From Amoebidium appalachense (Eukaryota; Ichthyosporea): 64,000 nt of DNA. The first letter of the stretch is position 1. Every line of letters begins with the position of its first letter. The stretch covers positions 5,022,001-5,086,000 of the forward strand of contig CAVNZM010000014.1 of NCBI GenBank assembly GCA_963693365.1. The letters are read 5' to 3'. Shown in pieces: positions 37,007 through 47,542 of this stretch. A program made the translations under genes and the position numbers. The notes below the pieces were generated by a model that ran no database searches, was not told the DNA's origin, and was given only the letters and a program-made list of their open reading frames with translations.

Positions 37007-38901
37007 AAAGCCCCCCCCCCCCTCCCCACACATAAGCAACCCTGCTCGTCTTTGATCAAGACGGGTTGACCCTCCCAAGTTCAGTTGATGCTGCTGTCTG
37101 AGTTGGAGAGTCGTATATACGCGGGCTAAGGGGTCGAAACCCAGACGCAATTGATGACTTGGGCCCTCCCTGAGGATGGGCTCTGCTTATGACGCATACT
37201 GTGCGCATGGCTGATGTTGAATACTTGAATGTTTGCCTTTGCATGTGTTCTGCACCATGCTTCTCATCGTGTATGCGTACTTCGTACCGTGTTCCACATT
37301 CAAACCCCCCTCCCCCCCTCCCCCCCCCCCACACACACACACGTACAGTCAGGAGACACACTCTGCAGTCTTGCCCAGGATCTGTCTCTCCCATGTGTGC
37401 CCCCTTATCAGTGGACTCAAATCCGATTGGAGGATCAAGCCACCCCGGCAACAAATCCAATCACCGTAGGCCAAGTATGGCACCCCCCTCTCCCTTCGTC
37501 CCCCCCCCCCCCCCCCCCCTTTGCCCCCCTTTCTTGAGAAAGGGCTCTACTGATGATGCATCCTCTCTGTGTGCTTTGCGGAATCTGCACTGTGTTGTGT
37601 TGTGTTGTGTTGTGTTGTGTTGTGTTGTGTTGTGTTGTGTTGTGTTGTGTTGTCCGTCTTGAATGTGCATTTTGTATTCTTCTAACCCCCCTCCCCCCCC
37701 CCTTTTCTCCCCGGCCCCTGCCCGCCTGTACGCCTGCCCGTCCGGGCACTCCGCCCGAATCCTGTGGCCCCAACCTTTAAACCATGGGAACGTCCAACAA
37801 CACATCATTATTTTCCTTCTCTGTCCTCATAATGAGGAGGGAAAAAAAAAAGAAAATAAAAGAAAAGAAAAAGAAGAAGAGAACAATAAAACTCAAGGAC
37901 ACATTACACATCGATGTTTTTTCTTACCCCCAATTCTCACCATCCTCATCTTTACAGGTGCTCTATCTCTGCCCAGACACCACCACCACCACCACTGCAA
38001 CTACCGCCACTTTGACGTCGACTATCCCCCCTCCTCCCCCTCCAACCACCACCACCACTTCTACCACTATCCCTACGCCTACCACCGTTCCCGATCGTAA
38101 ATCGACAAATCGAGTTGAGGTTTATATTAACAGCCAATTGGTTGAAGAGGAGATTAAGGGAGCGATTGACGCGGGTGCTACACACGTCATTTTAGGGTTT
38201 TGGCGATATGTCGACGGGGGGATATACGCGGCAAAAAGTTGGAATGATTTAAGTGCGGGGAAGAAGGCGGATTTGATTGCGCTTGCGCATTCCAAGGGGG
38301 CCGCTCTGATGCTTGGTGTCGGTGGAGTGGGCGAACCGGTAAGGGTAAGTGTTGCTCGTGATTTTAAAAATATAATAATATGATCACCTTTTGTGTGTAG
38401 TTTACATGTTTATCCCACAAACAACAGCTTGATGAAAGCAAGATACACGAGCAGGAAGGAACACAAAGGGGAGAACGTTGTAGGCCAAAGCGGGGGGAGG
38501 GCGGAGGGCGGAGGGGCGGGGGGGGGGGGGGGGGGGGGAGGGGGGGGGGGAGGGGGGGGGAGGGGGGGGGGGGGGGGGGGGGGAGAGACAGCGTGCTGTG
38601 GGGTGATACTATAACGGAGAAAGAACGGATGAAAAGAGGGAAAAACCATAAGCAAACGGGAAAAGGTGGGGAGAGGAGATGGGTGGGTGGGTGGGTGGGT
38701 GGGGGTGGGGGTGGGGTGGGGGGGGGGGAGGGAGGGAGGGGAGGGAGGGGGGGACTGGGGTTGGAAGGGGGGGGGGGGGGGGGAGGGGGGGGGAGTGAAT
38801 GTAGCAAGGACAATGCACGTGAGACAGTGCATGGACATCATTGGGCGGAGGGTGGTGGTCGGTGTTGTTATCCGTGGTCGTGGTAGTGGTTTTGTATCAC
38901 C

Positions 38902-38942
<41 letters not shown>

Positions 38943-40522
38943 GGTGCGTACATGTGTATGTGCATGTGCAAGTGTGTGTGTGTGTGTGTGTGTTTTTCTC
39001 TCCGTATGTGTGCCTGTGTGTGTGCGTCGGTGTGTGTGTGTGTGGGGATGGGGGGGAGGGGGGGGGGGGGGGGGAGGGGGGGTTGAGGGGGAGGGGGAGG
39101 AAGGGTGGGTGGGGGTGGGAGAAGGAAGGGGGGGAGAGGGGGAAGGGGAGGGGAGGATAAAGGGCGGGGGAGAGGGGGGGGGGGGGGGGAGAGGGAAGGG
39201 AGATAGAGAGAGAGGAGACTAGGAGATGTCTGCAGAAAATGGGCAAAACACCAAATACATATGTGGGGAGGATGAGAGATGGTCCCTAATCCCCCCATAT
39301 ATTTTCTGAATAATCGCAAGCTGATTTCCAGCCTAAGGCAGCTCGCTTCCTGCTCTTTTTTATTGTTTTTTCTTTTCTTTTTAGCGGTTCTTCATTATTG
39401 GAATATTCACAATAATTAACCCGTGTATATGCACGCCCCGCACAGGACTTTATCCAAAGCGGCCTGCCTACCGGGGAAATATACGGGAAAATGGCAGCGG
39501 AATATGCGGTTTCCCTACAGCTAGATGGGTTGGAATTCTATCTTTCTGGTATGACTGATCTGAAAGATAAGGGACCTGATTGGGTCATTGCGGCCAATCA
39601 GGCGGCGCGGAAAGTGCTGGGGCCCGATAGGGTCATTTCTCATGCACCACAGGTATGTGAGCCAAACATTGTTTCCAGGTTTTCCCTTAAAAAATCTCGT
39701 TTTCTTTTTTTTTTTTTTTTTTTTTGCCCGTGTCGTTTGTGTGCCTGTACGTGTGCTCCTGTGTTGACGTCTGTGTTGAGAGATTTTTTGACTTCGAAAT
39801 TGGATCTCAAATCGCACATTCAGAATTGGTTGACTGAAATATGATGGTTTGTGTCCCAAACGAGGAAAAACGGGGGAACTAGATTTGCATTTTCCGTTTC
39901 CAAAAAATCAACCCACAAACCGAGGTCTCCAGCAAGAATCATTTCTTTGTGGATGTACGTAACTGCGTGTGTTCAAGCAACAACCTGAACAGGCAGATTT
40001 AAATAGCTTTTTCGATAATAACCCCAGCACAGAACTCCACCCTCTCCCCTCCCAACCCTCCCCCCCCCCCCCCCCCCCCCCCCCACGCCCCGCGTGCGCG
40101 CACACACACAGACACACACACAGGGAGACAGAAACGGGAAGGGGGGGGGGGGGGGGGGAGAGAGAGAGGGAGAAAGAGAAGGAGAGGGCGGGAAAGGAGT
40201 AGCGGGCGGGGAAGCTAGAGAGTGAGAGAGAGAAAGAGAAACATGCACACACAGGGAGAGAGGTGGGAAGGGGGGGGCGATGGCGGAAGAAGTGATATAC
40301 TTTGACACTAATTTCAGTCCAAACACCTGGAAAGTAAACCCAAACATGCCAGTAATTCATGTATAAGTGGTTCTAGATGTCTGTAAACTTCGCTCAAGGA
40401 GGGCACTTACTGTTTATGTTTTCAGGCTGTCTACTTCACCACCACATGGAACAAGGGATACCAGAAGGTATATGCGGCGTGCAATGACGACATTGATTGG
40501 CTGAGCATCCAGTACTACGACC

Positions 40523-40593
<71 letters not shown>

Positions 40594-42621
40594 GTGTGTG
40601 GGCGCGCGTGTGTGTGTACGTGTGTGCGTGTGTACGTGTATGTGTGTACGTGTGTGTGTACGTGTGTGTGTGCGCGTGCGCGCGTGTGTGTACGTGTGTG
40701 CATGTGTAATGTGTACGTGTGTGTGTGTACGTGTGTGTGTGTGTGTACGTGTGTGTGTATGTGTGTGTGTGTGTGCTCGTGTACGTGTGTGAGTGTGTAC
40801 GTGCAAGTGTGTGTGTGTGTGTTGAGTGCGCATATACGTGTGTGTGTTTGTGTATATGCGTTCAGTGCGCACATGTGTCTGGAAGAAAAATAATAGCTAT
40901 CTGTCCCGGGTTCATCTCCCTCTCTCAAATTCCCACCCTCGGGCTTCGTTCCTCTGTCATTTGTGTGGACCACGTTAACTGCCTCCTAAAGAAAACGAAA
41001 ATGAAAAAAAAAAAACTAGGAACAACGGCTGGTAGTCACGTTTCATAATATTCCTATCCCATAATCTTCTCTGTGTGCCATTTCCTACGCTACTCTTACC
41101 CAAATCTCCGATCGCAGGGTCCAGGGGCACCCGATTATGACACATATGAGTCACTTTTTTCGGGCGAAGGCGTCGACGCACCGTGGAACACGACATCGAT
41201 CAAGCCCCTAAGCGCTGAAATCCCAATGGATAAGCTCGTAATCGGAAAATACTACACGGTGGACGTGGACTCGGTCTCTCCTGGATACGTGGCTGCCGCT
41301 CTGTTGGTGGAAATAATGGACAGGTGGGGTTTTTTGTTTTCTTTTTTTTGTCTTTATTTTCTGTCTTTTCTGTTCCTTTCTTTCTTTTCTTTCTTTGTGG
41401 CCCGAGAGGGAGGGGCTTTGGGGGGGGGGGGGGGGGGGGGGGGGATGATTGTTTTCTTTTTTTCTCTTTTTTTCTTTGTCCTCTTTTTTTTTTTTTGGCC
41501 GGTGAGGGGAGGGAGGAAGGAGATCCGCCGGGCAAAGGGGGGGGGGGGGGGGGGGGGGGAGGTTAGACACTTGTGCGCCCCAGTTGGATATTATATATCT
41601 CAGTAGTCTGTACCTTCTTGGTATTATTGTATATCTATTAATTTATATCTAACGGACAGCTTTCTTCTCAGGGCCAAGACGGACCTAGGCTGGAAAGCAG
41701 GCGTACAGATCTGGAAGTATCAACTCAACGATCCTGTCGCCGAACCAGCGATCAGAACGATTAGCCAATCGCTGCGCCCCAATACAAACCGCGATCTTAA
41801 CGATCGGCCGATCGATGGTGGCGATCAGACGGCGCAATTTAACGAAACGGGGGACCAAGTTATCGATTGCACTTGGTCTGAGTGGGGCGATTGGTCCCTC
41901 TGCAATTGCAATTCCAAATTGGCAATGTCTTTCAGGAACGCAGTATGTGCCCCTGATATTTTTTTTCCCACATGAAATTTCACTATGTCCCCTGCCTGTT
42001 TCCTCAACCACTTCCATAGAGCCCCCCCTCCCCCCCCCCCCCCTGCCTTCCTCCCTCTCCCTCCCTCCCTCCCCTCCTTCCTTCCCCCGGATGAATATTA
42101 GTTCTGCACGTATCTGTTTGCCTTTGTGTATTCGTTTTCGAAGGTTACTCCGGGTCGCATTTTTGTAACAAAGTCTCTGACCCCCACCGTTCCCGTTCCC
42201 CCACTCCTACAACCCGCTCCCCCTCCGTCAGCCTATCATTTAGCGTGCCTTGCCTTGTCCGTCACCAATGTGTACTTCGTACTCTGTAAGATAGTCTAAA
42301 CCCCCCCCTAAGTACTGTTAGTGTCAATCTAACCCTTCCCCCTCCCTCCCCCCCCCTCCCCCCCCCCCCCCCCCAGTCATCCGGGTGCGTTGAGTTCAGT
42401 CGCATCCGTCAGTCAGCTTGCAGCTGTGATGACGTAAATGGTGAGTTTACGACCCCCCCCCCCCCCCCCCCCCTTTCCAAACCAAAAAAGAAAAAAAGGA
42501 AAAAAAGAAAAATAAATGAAAAAACAAAACCTGTTACCTTTCCTTTCCCACGAAGACACGCACAGCACCGCCCTAACCATTCCATTATTTCATATACGAT
42601 GGGGATCACGCGCTGGGGGGG

Positions 42622-42655
<34 letters not shown>

Positions 42656-43753
42656 GGGGGGTGCTAACCATATTTACATACAACAAAAGGTTACACTCTG
42701 TTTCGAGAATTCTACATGATTACGATATTGCCTAATGACCTGTAATATGTAATATTATCGACTAGTGTAGCGTTATCTGATGATCTGAATTTTCGATCGC
42801 AGGTATGCCACGTCAGATCCGGCCGATCGAAGATTGTGTCTGGGCTGATTGGAATGAATGGGGTGTGTGCGATTGCCTTTCCGGTCTTTCTTCATCTTCA
42901 CAATATCCGGTAAGGACCCCCCGCCGCCGCCTTCCCCCGTCCCACCTCCCCTCCCACGTCTACCCGCCTTCCTCCCCCAGCCCTCGCCCACCAAGGCACG
43001 CGTACACACACAAACACTTCCACACAGAAACATTTATATCCACACACTTGCATACACGACCTGTGGCACACACACACGTGCATAGTTCCACACAATACCT
43101 CTGCACGAACTCACCATATTGATCCCTCCCCCCTCCCCCCCCCCCCCCTTCTCCCCCCCCTGCCTCCACTTGACCCCTGTCAACACACACACCCGTCAGT
43201 TTTTTCATTCCCTTCCGGCTCTCATGATCCCTACTCGTAGGAAAAGCTAGTTTTGAGTATCGTATCCACCAAAAGGCCTCCCAACCCCTCCCCCCCAAGC
43301 CTTGTTGCTTTCATTCCCTCTCTCCGTGCCAACATTATGATGGTCCCCAGCCCCCCCCCCCCCCCCCCCTCCCCCCCCCCCCCCCCTCCCCCCATCCCCA
43401 CCATCCCATCCCCTCCCCCACCTCACACCATCTCCCCCTCCCCACCCCTCTCCCCCCCCCTCCCTCCTCCTTACTGCTGCAACTTTAACCCCCGGCCTTT
43501 CCCACTGCCCTTGCCTGCATAAGCAACCCTGCTCGTCTTGATCAAGACGGGTGACCTACCCATGTTCAAGTGAAACAGTATCTGAGTTGGGTTTCGTTAA
43601 CGAGGTGAATAGGTCGAAATTCGGGTACTGTGGATGGCGTGGCCCCCCGCTGAGGATGGGCTCTGCTTATTATGCATACTCTTTATGTATGGCTTGCATT
43701 CTGCATCGTGTTATCCGTTTGTTCTTGTGTACTTCGTACTTTTTGACGCATTC

Positions 43754-43802
<49 letters not shown>

Positions 43803-44021
43803 ACAACTCCCTCCAAAAAAGAAAAGAAAAACTTTTGAATCCTGTGCTTATTTTCCGCTTCATAGATATTTTGCAATTTTTATTTAACCCCCAAGTCCTG
43901 CACCAATACTTCATGATGTTAGTGAAATGGATTTACTGTGAAACATAATTGAGCCCCCCTACCCTCAGCCCCATATGCATCTGTCCACTAACTGATGATG
44001 ACACACACACGCGCGCGCACG

Positions 44022-44096
<75 letters not shown>

Positions 44097-45496
44097 TCAC
44101 ACACACAGGAGGAGAAGTGCCAGATTATGCTCCACACCCGCCAACAACTGTGTGCTTGTGCCAACGCAGCCGGTATCCCCCCCCCCCCCTTCCCCCCCCC
44201 CCCCACCCCCCCTAAAGCTTCCCCTCCTCCCCCCCCCCCCCCCCAGCAGAGGCGCAGCAACCCCTAACCCCCTGACCTTTACACGCCTCTCCCCCCCCCC
44301 CCCCCCCACCTTTCCCACTGCCCTTGCCTGCATAAGCAACCCTGCTCGTCTCTGATCAAGACGGGTGACCTACTCATGTTCATTTGAAACAGTATCTGAG
44401 TTGGGTTTCGTTAACGAGGGGAATAGGTCGAAACTCGGGTACTGTGGATGACGTGGGCCCCCCCTGAGGATGGGCTCTGCTTATTATGCATACTCTTTAT
44501 GTATGGCTTGCATTCTGCATCGTGTTATCCGTTTGTTCTTGTGTACTTCGTACTTTTTGACGCATTCAAACCCCCCCCCCCCCACCTTCCCTTTTCGATT
44601 AGGCTCGATCGTTCTTTCCTAATCAGCAAATCCAACCCCACCATCGTGGATCCAATTTTTTTAGCCTTCCCCCAATTCTTCAACTTCATATGAGATGAGT
44701 CGACAAATTTATCCCCCAACCACGCCCTCACAGGGGTCCATCTCCCTCCTATTTGATGTCCTCCAATAGTCCCTTATAACATTTTGAATTTATAATTATC
44801 TCATTTTTTTTTTCCCGATCATCTTCTATAATTTTTAAGAATTCTCGTAGCTGGAACCAACCATGGAATTGCATTTTAGACTATGTAAAACGTACCAGAT
44901 TTGGTGCAGTTGGTCTTTCAGTCGCTGGCGCTGAACCAAGTGAATTATAATTTTTCTGTACTGAACGTTTGAAGAAAACACTATTTACATAATTATCATG
45001 CAAAAATTATAGCTCTAGCGCATAATTGGTGTACCTTTTTGCTCTCGATGTAACCCTGTTTTTCATATGAATTTGGCCCGGAGACCAATGGCCGCAATTC
45101 CATGGTTTCATCCTCGTTAATCGGGTACCCATGATCAACAGCTTCTCACAAAGTTTCAATCTCTCCCTTACAGCGATCGCACCAAACATCCAATCGCCTT
45201 CGCCTGTCACGACTTCAACGATCCAATCAGAACCCGTCCATAGCCAAAATTCAAATTCCTCTTCTGTGACTGCTGGCGCCGCCGCCGGAGCTGCGATTGG
45301 AGTTTTGGGTCTCGGAATCGTGGGGGGGTTCTTATGGAAACGCAAAAGAGACGAACAGAGACTTATAATGTCAAAGCTGGAATTGTTTAATTTTGCGACG
45401 GAGGAAGGAAGGGGGGCTTTTGGATATTCGGAGGACCAACTTGACGCGGTGGTCAGTCACTACAATTACAATCGGTCGCGGTCGGCTTTCATTTAA
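32692..45496 (+). CDS. Type I membrane protein with two inactive GH18 domains and two TSP1 repeats
   Basis: Fourteen exons agree in phase: 32692-33216, 33868-34068, 34391-34489, 34831-35066, 35659-36337 (or 36343), 37958-38338, 39446-39652, 40426-40527, 41118-41323, 41672-41942, 42377-42440, 42803-42909, 44109-44172, 45174-45496, for about 1,154 aa. Order: signal peptide ([20 protein letters not shown]), GH18-like domain 1, Thr/Pro-rich stalk, GH18-like domain 2, two TSP1 modules, a transmembrane helix ([20 protein letters not shown]) with stop-transfer KRKR, and a tail of about 45 aa. In the GH18 motif DxxDxDxE, domain 1 has DGIDVLVT and domain 2 has DGLEFYLS. The catalytic Glu and preceding Asp are gone in both, so hydrolysis is not expected. 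The likely role is surface binding of chitin-type glycans, adhesion or sensing; that is inference. Introns carry SINE-like copies and a donor-seeded minisatellite. Confidence 0.85.
35087..35336. repeat. Minisatellite of about 60-64 bp repeating the exon-4 donor junction
   Basis: About four degenerate units follow the donor of exon 4. The real junction reads 'ggatatacataagag|gtaggtg'. Later units read 'ggatatttgaaattcatagaag|gttgtg', 'ggatatttagattacatagg|ag', 'ttgcatagaag|gtaggtg' and 'ttataagag|gtaggtg', each followed by a 'gggatgtttggatat'-type stretch. Confidence 0.8.
35759..36337 (+). other. Thr/Pro-rich stalk 1 with internal DNA repeats
   Basis: The stretch after GH18 domain 1 is almost only Thr, Pro, Glu, Ser and Ile, for example [16 protein letters not shown] and [13 protein letters not shown]. 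It probably forms an O-glycosylated stalk. A 42-bp unit encoding [14 protein letters not shown] is repeated in tandem (about 36041-36124), and a 78-bp-spaced pair encodes ETPPTTT(V/M)DPTTTEIT. Three Cys residues near the end ([18 protein letters not shown]) could make disulphides. Confidence 0.85.
37031..37304 (+). mobile_element. SINE-like element with poly(C) tail, subfamily A copy 2
   Basis: This full-length copy lies in intron 5 of the pseudo-chitinase gene, in sense orientation. It begins cataagcaaccctgctcg, carries ggggtcgaaaccc and gaggatgggctctgctta, and ends gtacttcgtaccgtgttcc, cattcaaa, then a C-rich tail. It is nearly identical to the minus-strand copy at 6343-6620, which implies recent mobility. 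Confidence 0.75.
37594..37652. repeat. (TGTGT)n pentanucleotide microsatellite inside a SINE-like tail
   Basis: About twelve copies of 'tgttg' interrupt a diverged SINE-like tail (gggctctactgatgatgc ... gtccgtcttgaatgtgc), which ends in poly(C). Confidence 0.8.
38070..41760 (+). other. GH18-like domain 2 (exons 6-10)
   Basis: Core strands read [101 protein letters not shown] and [10 protein letters not shown]. The exon boundaries fall at the same places as in domain 1 (67 versus 69 codons for the LDG exon, 33 versus 34 for the DDIDW exon), so one domain arose by duplication of the other. The catalytic motif is DGLEFYLS: Asp-to-Glu, Asp-to-Tyr and Glu-to-Ser at the three key sites. Confidence 0.8.
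41861..42440 (+). other. TSP1 repeat 1, split over two exons
   Basis: [18 protein letters not shown] (exon 10) continues with [16 protein letters not shown] (exon 11). It has the thrombospondin type-1 pattern WxxWxxC followed by an R.R..C strand and paired Cys. The Trp/Arg layering residues are present; the CSVTCG-type motif is replaced by SLCNC. Confidence 0.75.
42803..44172 (+). other. TSP1 repeat 2, split over two exons
   Basis: [17 protein letters not shown] (exon 12) continues with [18 protein letters not shown] (exon 13). Exon 13 is 64 nt, exactly the length and phase of exon 11, so the two TSP1 modules are a duplicated exon pair. SINE-like copies lie on both sides of exon 13. Confidence 0.75.
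43497..43757 (+). mobile_element. SINE-like element, subfamily B copy 1
   Basis: It begins ctttcccactgcccttgcct, then gcataagcaaccctgctcg, aataggtcgaaattcggg, gaggatgggctctgctta, ttgcattctgcatcgtgtt and gtacttcgtactttttgacg, and ends cattcaa followed by poly(C). It lies in the intron before exon 13 of the pseudo-chitinase gene, sense orientation. Confidence 0.75.
44311..44571 (+). mobile_element. SINE-like element, subfamily B copy 2
   Basis: It is nearly identical to the copy at 43497-43757, including the 5' ctttcccactgcccttgcct extension, and ends cattcaaa plus poly(C). It lies in the intron after exon 13. Because the shared region extends past the element start seen in subfamily A, a local duplication rather than two insertions is possible. 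Confidence 0.75.
45174..45496 (+). CDS. Last exon: transmembrane helix and cytoplasmic tail
   Basis: A Ser/Thr/Asn-rich juxtamembrane stretch precedes [20 protein letters not shown] and the basic KRKRDEQR. The tail contains [20 protein letters not shown], then [11 protein letters not shown] and TAA. Two Tyr near the end could be phosphorylation or sorting sites, which is speculative. No kinase or other catalytic domain is present. Confidence 0.85.
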
Positions 45497-46167
45497 GGTA
45501 CTCAGGTTACGCTTTTATGTTATATTTACTTGATATATGTGTTCTGCGCTGTGGAGGTTTTTGCTCGGCTGAGTTTGCAACTGTGCATTATGCTGCGGTA
45601 TAAACGAACAGTTGCTTTATAGTAATTCCGCATGATACAAGTGCTTGAGGGGGTTTTATACCTTGTGTAACCCGTTTAGTTTCCCCAAGTCTCTCCCTTT
45701 CCGTGTATATATTATGTCGTCTGAACACACGCCTGCTTCAATCTTCTAAACACAACAGATTTTAGTCGTATCATTAGGATAGGGTTTCATTATTATCAAG
45801 GCCAGTTCTTATCCAATGATACGCAGAGTTTTTGGCTTAGAGAATGAAGGAAAATATCTATTGGTGCCCTAACACCTAGCAGCTAATTATATCGAGACGG
45901 CACTTTCCACTTATGGACACTGCGTCATGCGGCTTATCCCTGCCTGCCTGTAGATATACCCACTATCCCAACACACGCATTTTTGGGATATATATACCAA
46001 TCGGCGACACCTGTATAGTACACACGCATATCGAGTATGCTGTCGCTGTAAATATAACTAACATTTCAACCCGATAAACCGAGCAGTTTGCGGGAAAAAA
46101 GGTGTGCTCCCGAACGTGCCCCTCTCCCCCCCCCCCCCCCCCCCCACCACCACCACCACCACCCACC

Positions 46168-46226
<59 letters not shown>

Positions 46227-47085
46227 TACTTCCACCCACCCATTCACCACTACCACCATGCAGCCTGAATCCCAACCCCCACCCCAACTCCGGCCACCCT
46301 TCTTTCTCTCTTCTTGGAGTGCTGGGACAATATTTTACAATACCGCAAGTCCACATAGTGTTCGGTAGTGCAAATACAGATTAGCCTCAACACCAGGTTA
46401 AGTAGGATCTCTTACCCCGCCTGACTACCTCCCGAAAACTGAAGGCGGGGGGGGGGGGGGGGGGGGGGGGGGATGGGGATGTGTGGAAGGGGAGGGGAAG
46501 GAGGGGAAGGGGGGAGGGGGGGGGGGGGGGGGGTAAAGCAACAAGAAGATTGAGCCGAGATAATGCATGTTGGAATTGTACAGGTACAAAACACAGTGAT
46601 TATAGTGGGGAAGTGTGATTCAGCCGGGAAGGCCGTGTGCTAGGGAACGACTAGTAGGGCCTTGACACATTGGTGGTGACACTTGGTGTTTCGTTTTTCC
46701 CTAAATTTTCAGACTGTGTATACGTGCTAATACGGCTGAGTCGCTACGACTAGAGACTGTGTGTGCCACTGGAGTTGATTTATATATTGTTTTTTTTTTT
46801 TTTTTTTTTTCTCAGGGATGGTGGTACCATGGTGGTGGAACATCATGGTGGGGAAGGCGGGGAGGAGGGAGAATTTCGCGGGGGAGGAGGGGGGGGAAGG
46901 GGGGGGGGGGGGAGGGGAGGCCGGAGGATTTTCGTTTGACAATGTCATGATGAAGTGGGGGGCACATAAACCGAGAGGCAGTTGGAGGGAGGGGGCTGGG
47001 AGGAAAGAAGAAAGAAGGAAGAGGCGCGGGAAGGGGAGAAATGGGAGCTCTCGGGGGGTTAGGTGCGTGTGTGTGTTTGTTGGGG

Positions 47086-47127
<42 letters not shown>

Positions 47128-47503
47128 CTCCAAACCTCGGCTACTTGAAGGGAAAACATTTGAACAACTTCGACATTGTCACAATGTGCTACGTATGGAG
47201 GGTAGGGAGAGAAGGGGGGGGGGGGGGGGGGGGGAGGGGGGGGGGGGAGGGGGGGTTTGGTTCTGCATGTATCGTACGTCAAATCAACACTTACTACTTC
47301 AGCTAAGTCTTACGAAAGTGGTGGTGGGAAGGTCGAGGGGTGGATATGGTGTTTGGGGGGGGGAGAGGGGGGGAGGGGGGAGGGGGGAATGATGGGAGGA
47401 GGGACACGGTGGGTTGTAGGGCTTGACCGGGCCCGACAGCCTGTGAGGGGGCCGGAGAAGGAGCTCGGAAATTCCATACATTTAGCTAGTGGGACGTCGA
47501 CTC

Positions 47504-47542
<39 letters not shown>

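Noticed and set aside
43516-43630. tRNA or 5S rRNA gene at the head of the SINE-like element
   Set aside because: Only a weak B-box-like GGTCGAA is present. I could not fold a cloverleaf or match the 5S control region by eye.
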